Counted from the first letter of the stretch, positions 25,015 through 33,571 are shown. The stretch: 64,000 nucleotides of DNA from UMGS692 sp963653425 (GCA_963653425.1 CAVJWC010000002.1:1-64000), one strand, 5' to 3'. Made by a program: numbers and translations. Notes: generated by a model not told the origin, from the letters alone.

Positions 25015-25827
25015 TTAAGGTTTGTTTTTCTCGTTTTCGTCCGAGTGTTTTTGGCTATTGTCGTCTTTATTCGGGGTCGGAGCGTCGTTCTCGTTTTCGT
25101 CGGAATTCGTCCGATTTTTCTCGTTTTCGGGGGAGTTTCCGTCGTTGTTTTCGTTTTTCTTTTTGGTAATCGCGTTATAGACAAGCAGTCCCGTAAGGCT
25201 CACGACTGCGGTTACGGCAAAGACTATGCCTGCGGCGACGTAGTTCTTTTCGGCGAGATATTTACCGCCCACGGTCGAACTTACTATTGAAGGAAGGCGC
25301 GCCACGCCCGATATAAGCAGAAATTCCGTAAGCTTTATGGGCGTTAAGCCCGCCACGTAAGTCAAAAGGTCTTTGGGCGTCCCGGGGATAAAGAAGAGTA
25401 TAAAAATCAGCTTTCTCAATTTGTTTTCGTTTCCGAGAAAAGCAAGGCTTTCTATCTTTTCACGGCTTATAAAAAGCTCGACGAACTTTATTCCCAACTT
25501 TTTCGTAAGCAGAAAAACCGCGACGGAAGCTATAGTTACGCCCGCTATGCAGATAAGCGTTCCTCCGACCGCGCCGAAAGCGTAACCGACGCCTATTTCC
25601 ACGGCTTCACCCGGGATAAACGCGATAACTACCTGAAGAATCTGTATTCCGAGAGCGATAAGCCATGCCGCCCAGCCGTAACTTTCTATCTGACTGCGGA
25701 AAGCTTCGGGATTTCTGAAATCGAAATACTTAAACAGAAACCAGGCGATAAAGCCCGAAAGAAGCAGAAATATAATAAAACTGACTATGCCGATAACTCG
25801 TTTTATCGTAAGTTGTTTTTTATCCAT
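25015..25827 (-). CDS. TVP38/TMEM64 (DedA/VTT-domain) membrane protein
   Basis: 270 residues. An N-terminal membrane helix is followed by a VTT-domain layout with ~5 more helices: GYAFGAVGGTLICIAGVTIASVAVFLL, then FFIPGTPKDLLTYVAGLTPI, the conserved F-x-P-G-x-P-x-D element. VTT/DedA proteins are thought to move or scramble lipids; substrate is unknown. The last ~55 residues are a hydrophilic Asn/Glu/Lys-rich tail, unusual for the family. It is transcribed opposite to glgA and ends against it. ATG 25827 has only a weak ribosome site. Confidence 0.88.
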   Translation of the reverse strand: MDKKQLTIKRVIGIVSFIIFLLLSGFIAWFLFKYFDFRNPEAFRSQIESYGWAAWLIALGIQILQVVIAFIPGEAVEIGVGYAFGAVGGTLICIAGVTIASVAVFLLTKKLGIKFVELFISREKIESLAFLGNENKLRKLIFILFFIPGTPKDLLTYVAGLTPIKLTEFLLISGVARLPSIVSSTVGGKYLAEKNYVAAGIVFAVTAVVSLTGLLVYNAITKKKNENNDGNSPENEKNRTNSDENENDAPTPNKDDNSQKHSDENEKNKP

Positions 25828-26007
25828 ATTCTTATTCGTTTTTATGTTTTCGGCTGTTTTAAGCCCTTTAAGTTGCGTTTTTTAGTCTTTTATTTGCGTT
25901 TTTTTAACTATTACGAATTTAAGCTCTGCTCGTTAAATCAACGTTTACCCGTTTGTTTTTTTGGCCGTTTTATGTTTAATTCTATTCTTTTTATCTCTAC
26001 GTCCCTG

Positions 26008-26036
26008 AGTATAACATATATTATGCGCGCGTGCAA
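26008..26036 (-). promoter_or_regulatory. Promoter of the VTT gene
   Basis: On the minus strand: TTGCAC, 17-bp spacer, TATACT. It would give a leader of about 170 nt. The rest of the gap 25828-26189 holds no gene that I can support. Confidence 0.7.
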
Positions 26037-26189
26037 TCGTTTACAACCTTTTTACCGACCAATCGGCGTTTTTCGTTATTATTTTTACGACGAACGAAGA
26101 TACAATTACAGCAAGGATTTTTCCTGAACGAAAAAAAGAAAGCTTGCCCCGAGCGAAAGCGAAATTGCGAAAAGCAAGGAAAATCCGCC

Positions 26190-26313
26190 CGAAAACGGGT
26201 GACGAACGAAAAACTCACCGAGAGCCGATAACGGACTAAAAATTACTTTCAAACGAGAAAAACGCAAAGAAACTCACCGAAAACGGGTGACGAACGGAAA
26301 ACTCACCGAGAGC
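26190..26313 (+). repeat. 36-bp direct repeat pair with GGTGA/TCACC arms, upstream of spoIIGA
   Basis: Copies at 26190-26225 and 26278-26313 differ by one base. Each holds GGTGA followed by TCACC about 12 nt later, able to form a hairpin, and an extra ACTCACC and GGGTGA lie between and after. The second copy ends ~45 bp before the spoIIGA start. Confidence 0.85.
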
Positions 26314-26357
26314 GGGTGAAGAACGGAAAAAACCGAAACGGATAAACGCGAGGCGAA

Positions 26358-27143
26358 ATGAAGGTTTACGTAGAATACGTTATAATCGACAATATGGTTA
26401 TCGACGGACTGCTTTTGTATCTGTCGTGCGTTACGCTTAAAATCAAGGCAAATGCGGTCAGAATCTTTCTTTCGGCGTTTACGGGTACGGTAAGCGCGGT
26501 TGTTTTGTCGCTCGTAAGCATTCCCGTGTATATAGGTTTGCCCGTAAAAATCGCATTGGGCGTGATTATGGCGTTTATCGCAGTGGGAAAGAACAAACCA
26601 CTGAGGTATTTTTTGATTTTCGGCGCATATTCTTTTATAACGGGAGGACTTATTCTCGCTTTGCTTTTTATGCTGAAAAAGGACGTTTTCGGCGCGTTGA
26701 CTTTTAATTACTCGGCGGGCGTTCCCGTGGGGATTATAGCGGGCGGAGCGTGGCTGTCCGTAATTCTCGGAGTTAAGGCGGCTAAGCTTCTTTACCGCAC
26801 AAAAGCTCGGTCTAAGGCGGATTTCGTTCCCGTAAGGCTTATTTGGGATAAGGAATATTCTCTCACGGGTTTTAAGGATTCGGGAAACTTACTGACGCAC
26901 GAAGGACTTCCCGTGTTTTTTGCGGTAAGTAAAAGGCTCAAAGCTCTTACCGTGTCGAAATACGCGGAAAACCTTCTTCACGGCGGAGAAAACAACGCAA
27001 GAATAGAACTTACTACCGTCGCGGGAAATTCCGTCTGTCTTGCGGTAAAAACGGAAAAACTCTACGTTGACGGCGAAAAAACCCAATGTTTTCTGGCTTT
27101 CGGTAAGATTTGCTCGGAAGACTTCGACGTAATCGTGAAGTAG
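26358..27143 (+). CDS. spoIIGA: Sporulation sigma-E processing peptidase SpoIIGA
   Basis: Membrane aspartic protease that cleaves the pro-sequence of sigma-E in the mother cell once the forespore signals. 261 residues, a little shorter than the Bacillus protein (~309). About five membrane helices (residues 8-150) are followed by a soluble protease half with GFKDSGNLLTHEG, equivalent to the D-[ST]-G-N catalytic signature. The gene immediately precedes sigE, the diagnostic arrangement. Ribosome site GCGAGGCG is weak. Confidence 0.9.
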   Translation: MKVYVEYVIIDNMVIDGLLLYLSCVTLKIKANAVRIFLSAFTGTVSAVVLSLVSIPVYIGLPVKIALGVIMAFIAVGKNKPLRYFLIFGAYSFITGGLILALLFMLKKDVFGALTFNYSAGVPVGIIAGGAWLSVILGVKAAKLLYRTKARSKADFVPVRLIWDKEYSLTGFKDSGNLLTHEGLPVFFAVSKRLKALTVSKYAENLLHGGENNARIELTTVAGNSVCLAVKTEKLYVDGEKTQCFLAFGKICSEDFDVIVK

Positions 27144-27223
27144 AAGAAACGACGTAACCGTGAAGCGGAATAAGCTCAGACATTCCGTTCGCAAGACTAC
27201 GACGGACGGGGAAAGGACACAAA

Positions 27224-27937
27224 ATGAAAGCTTTTATAGAACTCATTAAATCGTTTTTTAATATGGACAGCCTTTACGACAGGCTGGTAGCCTATCTCGG
27301 AGGAAACGCGGTTCTTCCCAAGCCTCTTTCGCCCGAAGAGGAAGCAAGTCTTATAGGGAAGACTTTATCGGGCGACGAAAAAGCCAAAAACTCGCTTATC
27401 GAGCATAATCTCAGACTGGTTATTTTCCTTGCGAGAAAGTTCGACAACGACAGAGCCGAGACCGACGACCTGATTTCCGTGGGAACGATAGGGCTTATCA
27501 AGGCGGTGAACAGTTTCGAACCCGAAAAGAACATAAAGCTTGCGACCTACGCTTCGAGGTGCATAGAAAACGAAATTCTGATGTACCTTCGCAAGACTGC
27601 GAGAAGGCGCGCCGAAGTTTCTCTCGAAGAACCTCTGAACGTGGACGGCGACGGGAACGAACTTCTGCTTTCCGACGTTCTGGGAACGGAACCCGATTCG
27701 GTTTCGGGCAGTCTTGACAGAAGTTGCGACGTAGGTATTCTCTACGAATGTATGGAAATGCTTTCCGAAAAGGAAAGAAACATAGTCGATTTGCGCTTCG
27801 GACTGTCGGGTAAAGCCGTCTGCACACAAAAAGAAGTCGCCGATTTAATGGGCATTTCTCAGTCTTATATATCGAGACTTGAAAAGAAGATTTTCCTGAA
27901 ACTCAAAAAGGACATGCAGAAAAAGCTCGTTACGTAA
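27224..27937 (+). CDS. sigE: RNA polymerase sporulation sigma factor SigE (pro-form)
   Basis: Early mother-cell sigma factor. 237 residues. The N-terminal pro-region (residues ~1-28, MKAFIELIKSFFNMDSLYDR) precedes LGGNAVLPKPLSPEEE, the usual junction. Region 2 has DDLISVGTIGLIKAVNSFEP, and region 4 ends in QKEVADLMGISQSYISRLEKK, the HTH. ATG 27224 follows GGAAAGGA. Cleavage by the upstream SpoIIGA is inferred. In most Clostridia sigG follows sigE; it is not here. Confidence 0.95.
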   Translation: MKAFIELIKSFFNMDSLYDRLVAYLGGNAVLPKPLSPEEEASLIGKTLSGDEKAKNSLIEHNLRLVIFLARKFDNDRAETDDLISVGTIGLIKAVNSFEPEKNIKLATYASRCIENEILMYLRKTARRRAEVSLEEPLNVDGDGNELLLSDVLGTEPDSVSGSLDRSCDVGILYECMEMLSEKERNIVDLRFGLSGKAVCTQKEVADLMGISQSYISRLEKKIFLKLKKDMQKKLVT

Positions 27938-28030
27938 GCAGTTTCGTTCGTTATCGTAAAGATTCTGCGTTAAAATCGGTTCCCGCCGTAGGCGCTTGCC
28001 TTGTTTTCGTCCGAATTTACGCGTTTTTCG

Positions 28031-28153
28031 GAACGCAAAACTCTTCCGTCTGCATAATAAACTATACCGAACGCAAAACCCTTCCGTTTGCGGAACGGAC
28101 TATACCGAACGCAAAACTCTTCCGTCTGCATAATAAACTATACCGAACGCAAA
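28031..28153 (+). repeat. 38-bp tandem repeat, ~3.2 copies
   Basis: Units at 28031-28068, 28069-28106 and 28107-28144, with a partial at 28145-28153, each beginning GAACGCAAAACTCTTCCG and ending CTATACC. Units 1 and 3 are identical; unit 2 differs mainly in its central ten bases. It sits between sigE and a converging gene. Confidence 0.92.
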
Positions 28154-28163
28154 GTCCGAGCCT

Positions 28164-28955
28164 TTATTTTTCGCCCGAGTTTTTGGTTAAGAGGTAGATT
28201 TCGTTCATTACACGGCTAAGGAGTATATCTCGGCTGAAGGTAGCGGAAGGGCGTTTTTCGTGCAGAAGACCTACGGTTTCGCGGGCAAGAAGGGGTGGCA
28301 GACCGTTTTTTACGAGAAAATCGACCTGACTCTGAATAGTTCCGACCTCTTCGTCGGGTAGTTCTTTTGCTCGCTGATTATCTTTCCGCAAATCGCAATT
28401 TTCCCTGTAAACTCCGTCCGTTTTTCCGTAAAAACCGCCGTTTTCCCCGTAAACTCCGCTCTTACAGAATTTAGTTTTTCCACAGACTTCGTTTTCACTC
28501 GTAAAGCTCTGTTTTTCCCCGTAAAAATCCCTTGTTTTGCCGTAACAACTACCGTTTTTTCCGTAAACTTCGCCGTTTCTCTTTTCGGAACGGCTCTTTT
28601 TTGCGCGCAAAAGTTCAGACCATCGGGAATAGGCGCGCCCGTTGGAAACTTCGATTTCACAGATTCGATTGCAGTCGGGATTATTGGGGGCTTCGTAAAT
28701 TTGATTGTTGCCTGCTTCGTCTTCGATTTCGCGAAAACAGTCGGCTTTATCTTTGATTTCACGAATCGAGCAGTCTGCATTGTCTTCGATTTCGCGCTTT
28801 CCCGTGTGATTTGTCTTTGCGCTTTTTGGGGCGGAACGCTTATTATCCCCTTTTTCACGGGAAGATTTCAGAAAAAGAACTTCGTCTGCAAGCGCAAGAC
28901 AAACGACGTAAACGGCTACGAAAATCACGCTTGCGGTAATAACTAAAAACGTCAT
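28164..28955 (-). CDS. Unknown membrane-anchored protein with YGK/YGE repeats
   Basis: 263 residues from ATG 28955, which has GAGGT close upstream; a longer TTG frame starting at 29003 is less likely. One N-terminal membrane helix (MTFLVITASVIFVAVYVVCLALA) is followed by a charged region rich in EIEDxAD-type repeats. A central section carries repeated YGKNGSCYGKTRDFYGEKQ-like units with scattered cysteines. The C-terminal ~60 residues (VDFLVKNGLPPLLARETVGLL ...) look like an ordered helical domain. I do not recognise the family. It converges with sigE; the spacer between them holds the 38-bp repeats. Confidence 0.6.
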   Translation of the reverse strand: MTFLVITASVIFVAVYVVCLALADEVLFLKSSREKGDNKRSAPKSAKTNHTGKREIEDNADCSIREIKDKADCFREIEDEAGNNQIYEAPNNPDCNRICEIEVSNGRAYSRWSELLRAKKSRSEKRNGEVYGKNGSCYGKTRDFYGEKQSFTSENEVCGKTKFCKSGVYGENGGFYGKTDGVYRENCDLRKDNQRAKELPDEEVGTIQSQVDFLVKNGLPPLLARETVGLLHEKRPSATFSRDILLSRVMNEIYLLTKNSGEK

Positions 28956-29215
28956 AAAAACCTCGTTTTTCTTTTGATTATTGACGGATAAGTCTCTTTT
29001 CAAACCAGATTTTTAAGGCGTTCTTTTCGTTAAGGGCAACGCTTTTCCTATAAAAAAGAAAAAGCCCACAAAACACATAAAAACTGCCCGAAAATACATA
29101 AAAATTGCCCGAAAACACGCAAAACTACTTAAAGACACGCAAAAATCGTAAATTTTATAAACGAGAAGCAAACTTACGGAAAGACAAACCAAACCTATGG
29201 TTAAATCGAAACAAG
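28956..29215. other. AT-rich gap with CATAAAAATTGCCCG-type repeats
   Basis: Between the unknown membrane gene and the rplI terminator. It contains two or three degenerate ~22-bp copies of ACATAAAAAYTGCCCGAAAA around 29075-29120 and no supported gene. Confidence 0.5.
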
Positions 29216-29239
29216 AAAAAAGCCCCGAAAAGTCGGGGC
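29216..29239 (-). terminator. Intrinsic terminator of rplI
   Basis: GCCCCGA pairs with TCGGGGC over a 4-nt loop; read on the minus strand the stem is followed by a T run. Confidence 0.88.
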
Positions 29240-29258
29240 GCGAAAGTTAAACTGCCGT

Positions 29259-29702
29259 TTATTCGGGAACGACGTTAATCGTTATGTCGGCGGAAACGTT
29301 GGCGTAAAGTTTAAGCGAAACGGGGTGTTTACCCACGGTTTTTATGGGTTCTTTTATAACCAGCTGTTTTTTGTCTATTTCGTAGCCGGCTTTAACGAGA
29401 ACTTCGCTGATTTCCTTGGAAGTAACGCTTCCGAAAAGCTTGCCGTTTTCACCGCATTTTATGGGAAGGGTGAATTCTTTGCCTTTTATTTCTTTTGCCA
29501 TAGCCGTGAAAGCAGCCTTTTCTTCTGCTTTTTTGCGTTCTTCCGCGGCTTCGTGAATTTTAACGCTGTTGACTGTATCGGAGGTAGCAACGACGCCGAG
29601 TTTTTTCGGAGCGAGAAAGTTCTTGTAATAACCTTCCGATACGTCTATAATCTGACCTTTTTTGCCCTGACCTTTAACGTCGGCAAGAAGCAGAATTTTC
29701 AT
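29259..29702 (-). CDS. rplI: 50S ribosomal protein L9
   Basis: 147 residues, normal. The N-terminal MKILLLADVKGQGKKGQIID and GYYKNFLAPKKLGVVA are diagnostic; the connecting helix (residues ~41-75) and C-terminal RNA-binding domain follow. AAGGAGG precedes the start. It has its own consensus promoter and terminator, so it is monocistronic here rather than with the usual gdpP (yybT) and dnaB neighbours. Confidence 0.96.
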   Translation of the reverse strand: MKILLLADVKGQGKKGQIIDVSEGYYKNFLAPKKLGVVATSDTVNSVKIHEAAEERKKAEEKAAFTAMAKEIKGKEFTLPIKCGENGKLFGSVTSKEISEVLVKAGYEIDKKQLVIKEPIKTVGKHPVSLKLYANVSADITINVVPE

Positions 29703-29741
29703 TTTTATCCTCCTTGTCCGCTTGTCTGCGGAGTTTTCCTT

Positions 29742-29770
29742 ATTATAACATAAAAGGCTTATACTGTCAA
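29742..29770 (-). promoter_or_regulatory. Consensus promoter of rplI
   Basis: On the minus strand: TTGACA, 17-bp spacer, TATAAT, a perfect match to the housekeeping consensus. Confidence 0.92.
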
Positions 29771-29833
29771 GCGCTGACGTCGGCGGAGAAAGGCGCGAAA
29801 AAAGAAAAGCGACGCGGGCACGGTGATTTTTGT

Positions 29834-29862
29834 TTGCATATCGCCTGAGGATATGGTATAAT
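29834..29862 (+). promoter_or_regulatory. Promoter of the Gx transporter-apbE-NusG_II operon
   Basis: TTGCAT, 17-bp spacer, TATAAT with TGG before the -10, ending ~24 bp before the start codon. Confidence 0.8.
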
Positions 29863-29885
29863 ATTCGGGTACGGACGGATTAAAA

Positions 29886-30455
29886 ATGCAGAAAACAACC
29901 GAAAATTCCAAAGGAAAGGATAAAATCGCGCAGAAAATCACCGTAACGGCTTTTTTTACCGCGGTAAGTCTTATTATGTTTATGGTGGAAAATCTTTTTC
30001 CGCCTCTTTTCGTGCCGGGAGCGAAAGCGGGACTGTCCAATATTCCCACGCTGTTTTTGCTCTATACGGCGGGTTTGCCTTACGCTCTTTCCGTTCTCGT
30101 AATCAGGATAACTCTCGGTTGCTTTTTCTCGGGAACGGTTTCCACGCTGATTTATTCCCTTCCTGCGGGGATAATCTCGCTTTTGTCGGCATTTTTACTT
30201 AAAAAAACCAAGTGTTCGGTTATGGCGGTAAGCGCTTTTTCCGCGGTTCTTCATAACCTTTTGCAGAACACGGCGTTTATTCTGGTGTCGGCAACCCCCG
30301 GAATGGCGACCTATTACCCCTATCTTGCGCTTGCGGGTATTCCCGCGGGTATGATAGTGGGCGCTGCGGTAACCCTTCTTCTCGGTTCGGAAAGACTTAT
30401 GCGCGCCTTGCCTTTTAAGACCGAAAACCGCGTTCGGCAGGAGGAAAAAACCTAA
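29886..30455 (+). CDS. Gx transporter family protein (heptaprenyl diphosphate synthase component I-like)
   Basis: 189 residues, with ~5 membrane helices. The motif GAKAGLSNIPTLFLLY and the later LQNTAFILVSATPGMATYYPYLALAGIPAGMIVGA match the family often labelled heptaprenyl diphosphate synthase component I but now regarded as a small membrane transport protein. The stop overlaps the ApbE start by one base. Association with ApbE and NusG-II proteins is typical of extracellular flavinylation gene clusters, so a redox or quinone-related job is likely, but substrate is unknown. Confidence 0.82.
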   Translation: MQKTTENSKGKDKIAQKITVTAFFTAVSLIMFMVENLFPPLFVPGAKAGLSNIPTLFLLYTAGLPYALSVLVIRITLGCFFSGTVSTLIYSLPAGIISLLSAFLLKKTKCSVMAVSAFSAVLHNLLQNTAFILVSATPGMATYYPYLALAGIPAGMIVGAAVTLLLGSERLMRALPFKTENRVRQEEKT

Positions 30456-31618
30456 TGAAACACACGATTTGCGGAAAAATCCGCGTTGATTTTATTTGCC
30501 TTTTATGCCTTATAACAGTCTTTTCCGCCGTTTTCTGTCTTTCGGGTTGCGGAGAAAGGTTTTATACGGTAACTAAAAGCTACTACGACGTTTTCGGCAC
30601 GAATCTCGATATTCTGCTTATTCTGGGAGAAAAGGACGATACGGCTACCGCGGAAAAAACCGCCGACGAACTTTACATTCTTCTGAAAGAGATTGAAAGC
30701 AAGATAAGTTCCAACTCGTCGCTTTATCCCGAGTCCGACGTCTGCAGGTTCAACGACCTTCAACAGGGGGAAGAAGTCCGCATAAGCGAAGAGTCCGCCG
30801 AGCTGTTTTCCCTTTCAAAGAGGCTTTATAAAGAAACGGACGGACTGTTCGATCCGTCGGTCTATTATCTCGTGGAATACTGGGGCTTCGGTAATTACGG
30901 AAGCGAAAGTATCCCCAAGCGTTCCGAGGACTTTTCCGACGAAGAGTGTGTCAACGCGCTTAAAAACACGCTGGACTTTGATTCGGCTGAACTTATCCGC
31001 AAAGAAGGCGAATTTTACCTTAAAAAGGGCGGAAAAGCCGTCAGTTATATGGGCAGGGAACTTTGGCTTAAACTGGATTTCGGCGGAATAGGAAAGGGCT
31101 TTGCCGTAGACAAGGCGAGAGATTTCCTTAAAGAAAAGGGCTACACGGGCGGTTACGTTTCCTTGGGAGGAAGCAGTATCGCGCTTTTAAGTAACCCCAC
31201 CGACAAAAACGGAACCATCACCGTCAACCTGATAAACCCGAGAGCAGATAAAACGGGCAGTAACTACTACGCGCGCGTTCCTCTTAAAGAAACGGGAATA
31301 GCCGCAAGCGGAGATTACGAGAAGTTCTTCACGGAAAACGGCGTAAGATATTGCCATATAATAAACCCTCAAACGGGCTTCCCGATAAGCGGAGGAGGCA
31401 TAACTTCCACCGTCGTAAGCGAGAATTCGGCTATGGGCGACGCGCTTGCCACCGTCCTTTTGTGTATGGATAAAACCGACGTTCTGTCCTTTATAAAAGG
31501 CGAATTCTTCCTTTCGGTTACGAGCGGATATTCGCTGGTTTTCGACGTCGGCGAAAGGTACGCCGTGAACACTAATCTTCCCCTGACCTTAACGGACAAG
31601 TCGTTCTATTTGGAATAA
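30455..31618 (+). CDS. apbE: ApbE-type FAD:protein FMN transferase, lipoprotein
   Basis: Attaches FMN to a threonine in exported redox proteins, using FAD and Mg. 387 residues. A lipobox (LSGC) ends the signal peptide. The core motifs are present: KLDFGGIGKGFAVDKA near residue 208, GYVSLGGSS, and the metal-site region GIAASGDYEKFF ... HIINPQTGFPIS ... SAMGDALATVL. No FMN-binding (S-G-A-[ST]-like) target protein is visible in the window. Translationally coupled to both neighbours by one-base overlaps. Confidence 0.94.
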   Translation: MKHTICGKIRVDFICLLCLITVFSAVFCLSGCGERFYTVTKSYYDVFGTNLDILLILGEKDDTATAEKTADELYILLKEIESKISSNSSLYPESDVCRFNDLQQGEEVRISEESAELFSLSKRLYKETDGLFDPSVYYLVEYWGFGNYGSESIPKRSEDFSDEECVNALKNTLDFDSAELIRKEGEFYLKKGGKAVSYMGRELWLKLDFGGIGKGFAVDKARDFLKEKGYTGGYVSLGGSSIALLSNPTDKNGTITVNLINPRADKTGSNYYARVPLKETGIAASGDYEKFFTENGVRYCHIINPQTGFPISGGGITSTVVSENSAMGDALATVLLCMDKTDVLSFIKGEFFLSVTSGYSLVFDVGERYAVNTNLPLTLTDKSFYLE

Positions 31619-32049
31619 TGGATAAGTCAAAGTACGTTTTTTTCCGCAAAAGAGATATTTTTGTTTATACCGCGATAGTAATAATCACGGCTGTGCTTTT
31701 TCTCATTCCGTTTTCGGGAAAAAATTCGGCTGACAGGTTCGTGGTGTCGCTTTACGGAGAAACCGTCTACGAATACGACTGTAAAACGGGCAAAGGCGTT
31801 TCTTACTCGGACTGCGTTACAGAAAACAAGGAAAACGGCGCGGTTTTCGTGACTGTGGAAAGGGACGGTAACCGTAACACGATTAAATTTGCGGACGGCA
31901 CTGCCGAAATGACCGAAAGCAACTGCAGAGGAAAAGAGTGCGTGGACTTTTTCGCCCCTTTAAGCGGAAGCGGAGTAATCGTCTGTCTGCCTCACGGACT
32001 TAAAATCACGGGCGTTTCGGGCGGAGAAATAGTCGTTCCCGTAGGGTAA
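31618..32049 (+). CDS. NusG domain II-containing membrane protein
   Basis: 143 residues. A single N-terminal membrane helix (residues ~14-33) is followed by a small beta domain (NusG domain II-like) with the conserved tail NCRGKECVDFFAPLSGSGVIVCLPHGLKI. These proteins sit beside ApbE and Gx transporters in many Bacillota. Cysteines in C-x4-C and IVCLPH positions are conserved family features that may bind a cofactor; this is an inference. The start overlaps the apbE stop. Confidence 0.85.
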   Translation: MDKSKYVFFRKRDIFVYTAIVIITAVLFLIPFSGKNSADRFVVSLYGETVYEYDCKTGKGVSYSDCVTENKENGAVFVTVERDGNRNTIKFADGTAEMTESNCRGKECVDFFAPLSGSGVIVCLPHGLKITGVSGGEIVVPVG

Positions 32050-32089
32050 CGGTCGCTATGAGCGATTAACGGAAAAACCGCAAAATCCA

Positions 32090-32222
32090 AACTGCGGACA
32101 AGCAAAAACGGAAAGCAAAAAATTTAACTTCGGACGAGTAAAACCTGAATTCGGACAGGCAAAAACCGAACCTCGGACAAGCAAAAAAAACGAAAAAGCC
32201 TGAACTCGGACGGGCGAAAACC
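32090..32222 (+). repeat. Five degenerate ~20-bp repeats after the NusG_II gene
   Basis: Copies of AACTCGGACAAGCAAAAAC-like sequence near 32090, 32127, 32148, 32169 and 32202, in one orientation. Confidence 0.65.
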
Positions 32223-32247
32223 GAATTTACTTAATACAAAAAACACA

Positions 32248-32300
32248 ACGCAAATTGCACTGAGATAAACAAAACGCAAATTGCACCGAGATAAAACAAA
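32248..32300 (+). repeat. 26-27 bp tandem repeat, two copies, upstream of the flavodiiron gene
   Basis: ACGCAAATTGCAC(T/C)GAGAT followed by AAA(A)CAAA at 32248-32273 and 32274-32300. It ends 37 bp before the start codon. Each copy holds a near-palindromic GCAAATTGC, a possible operator. Confidence 0.8.
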
Positions 32301-32337
32301 AGAAAAATTGCAAAGACAAACCGATACGGAGGTTATT

Positions 32338-33483
32338 ATGAACGAATTTTTGAAACTTGCAGGCGTAACAGATACGCAGATCGATCTTTTTGAAGGACAG
32401 TATATCGTTCCCGAAGGAATGAGATATAATTCTTACGTGATTTCGGACGAAAAGACGGCGGTATTCGATACCGTGGACGGACGTTTTACGGAAGAATGGC
32501 TCGGTAACGTCGAAAAGGCTTTACAGGGCAGAAAACCCGATTATCTCGTGGTACTGCATCTCGAACCCGACCATTCCGCAAGCATAACCGCTTTTATGGA
32601 AAAGTATCCCACGGCAACCGTAGTATCTTCTCAGAAAGCTTTCGTTATGATGAAAAACTTCTACGGAAACGAGTACGAAAACAGAAGAATAGTAGTGAGC
32701 GAAGGTTCTGCTCTTAAACTCGGATTGCACGAACTTACTTTCGTGTCCGCGCCCATGGTGCATTGGCCGGAAGTTATGCTTGCTTACGAAACGACGGATA
32801 AGCTTCTTTTCTCGGCGGACGCTTTCGGTAAGTTCGGAGCGACTGCGAGTCCGGACGACTGGGACTGCGAAGCCCGCAGATACTATTTCGGAATAGTCGG
32901 AAAGTACGGCGCGCAGGTACAGGCTCTGCTTAAAAAGCTGGCAGGTAAACCCATTAACGCCATTCTGCCTCTGCACGGCCCGATTCTGACGGAAAACCTC
33001 GGCTACTACGTGAATTTATACGATAAGTGGTCTGAGTACGAAGCCGAAGACGAAGGCGTTACCGTGGCTTACGCTTCGGTTTACGGACACACCAGGCAGG
33101 CTGCCGAAAAACTTGCCAATGAACTCGAAGCCCGCGGAGAAAAGGCGGTTTTACACGATCTGGCGCGTTGCGATATGGCTGAGGCGGTAGAAGACGCTTT
33201 CCGTTATAATAAACTCGTGCTTGCCACAATCACCTATAACGGCGACGTTTTCCCCTTTATGCGTACATTTATAGACGCTCTCGCCGAAAGGAATTATCAG
33301 AACAGAACGGTAGGCTTCATAGAAAACGGTTCGTGGGCGCCCACGGCAACTAAAGTTATGAAAGGCATGCTCGAAAAGAGTAAGAACCTGACTTTCACCC
33401 AAGCGAACGTTAAAATCAATTCGGCGCTTAGCGAAGAGAACTTAAAGGAGATTTCCGCTCTTGCAGAGGAATTAAGTAAATAA
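32338..33483 (+). CDS. fprA: Flavodiiron protein (FprA-type A-type flavoprotein)
   Basis: Reduces O2 (or NO) to water (or N2O), protecting anaerobes. 381 residues. The N-terminal metallo-beta-lactamase-like domain carries the diiron ligands HLEPDHSAS, SAPMVHWPEVM and SADAFGKFG, and LPLHGPIL. The C-terminal flavodoxin domain has VAYASVYGHTRQAAE and GFIENGSWAPTATK. I chose ATG 32338, 5 nt after CGGAGG. Electrons probably come from a rubredoxin or NfnAB-linked ferredoxin system; no rubredoxin gene is visible. The upstream GCAAATTGC repeats could bind an oxygen- or redox-sensing regulator. Confidence 0.94.
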   Translation: MNEFLKLAGVTDTQIDLFEGQYIVPEGMRYNSYVISDEKTAVFDTVDGRFTEEWLGNVEKALQGRKPDYLVVLHLEPDHSASITAFMEKYPTATVVSSQKAFVMMKNFYGNEYENRRIVVSEGSALKLGLHELTFVSAPMVHWPEVMLAYETTDKLLFSADAFGKFGATASPDDWDCEARRYYFGIVGKYGAQVQALLKKLAGKPINAILPLHGPILTENLGYYVNLYDKWSEYEAEDEGVTVAYASVYGHTRQAAEKLANELEARGEKAVLHDLARCDMAEAVEDAFRYNKLVLATITYNGDVFPFMRTFIDALAERNYQNRTVGFIENGSWAPTATKVMKGMLEKSKNLTFTQANVKINSALSEENLKEISALAEELSK

Positions 33484-33571
33484 AGTCGGGTTTGGCTCGG
33501 AACGTACGGAGCGGGAATTTATAAAAAGCTCATAAATATACGGGCAGAATAAGGCTTCGAGCCTAAAAAAC

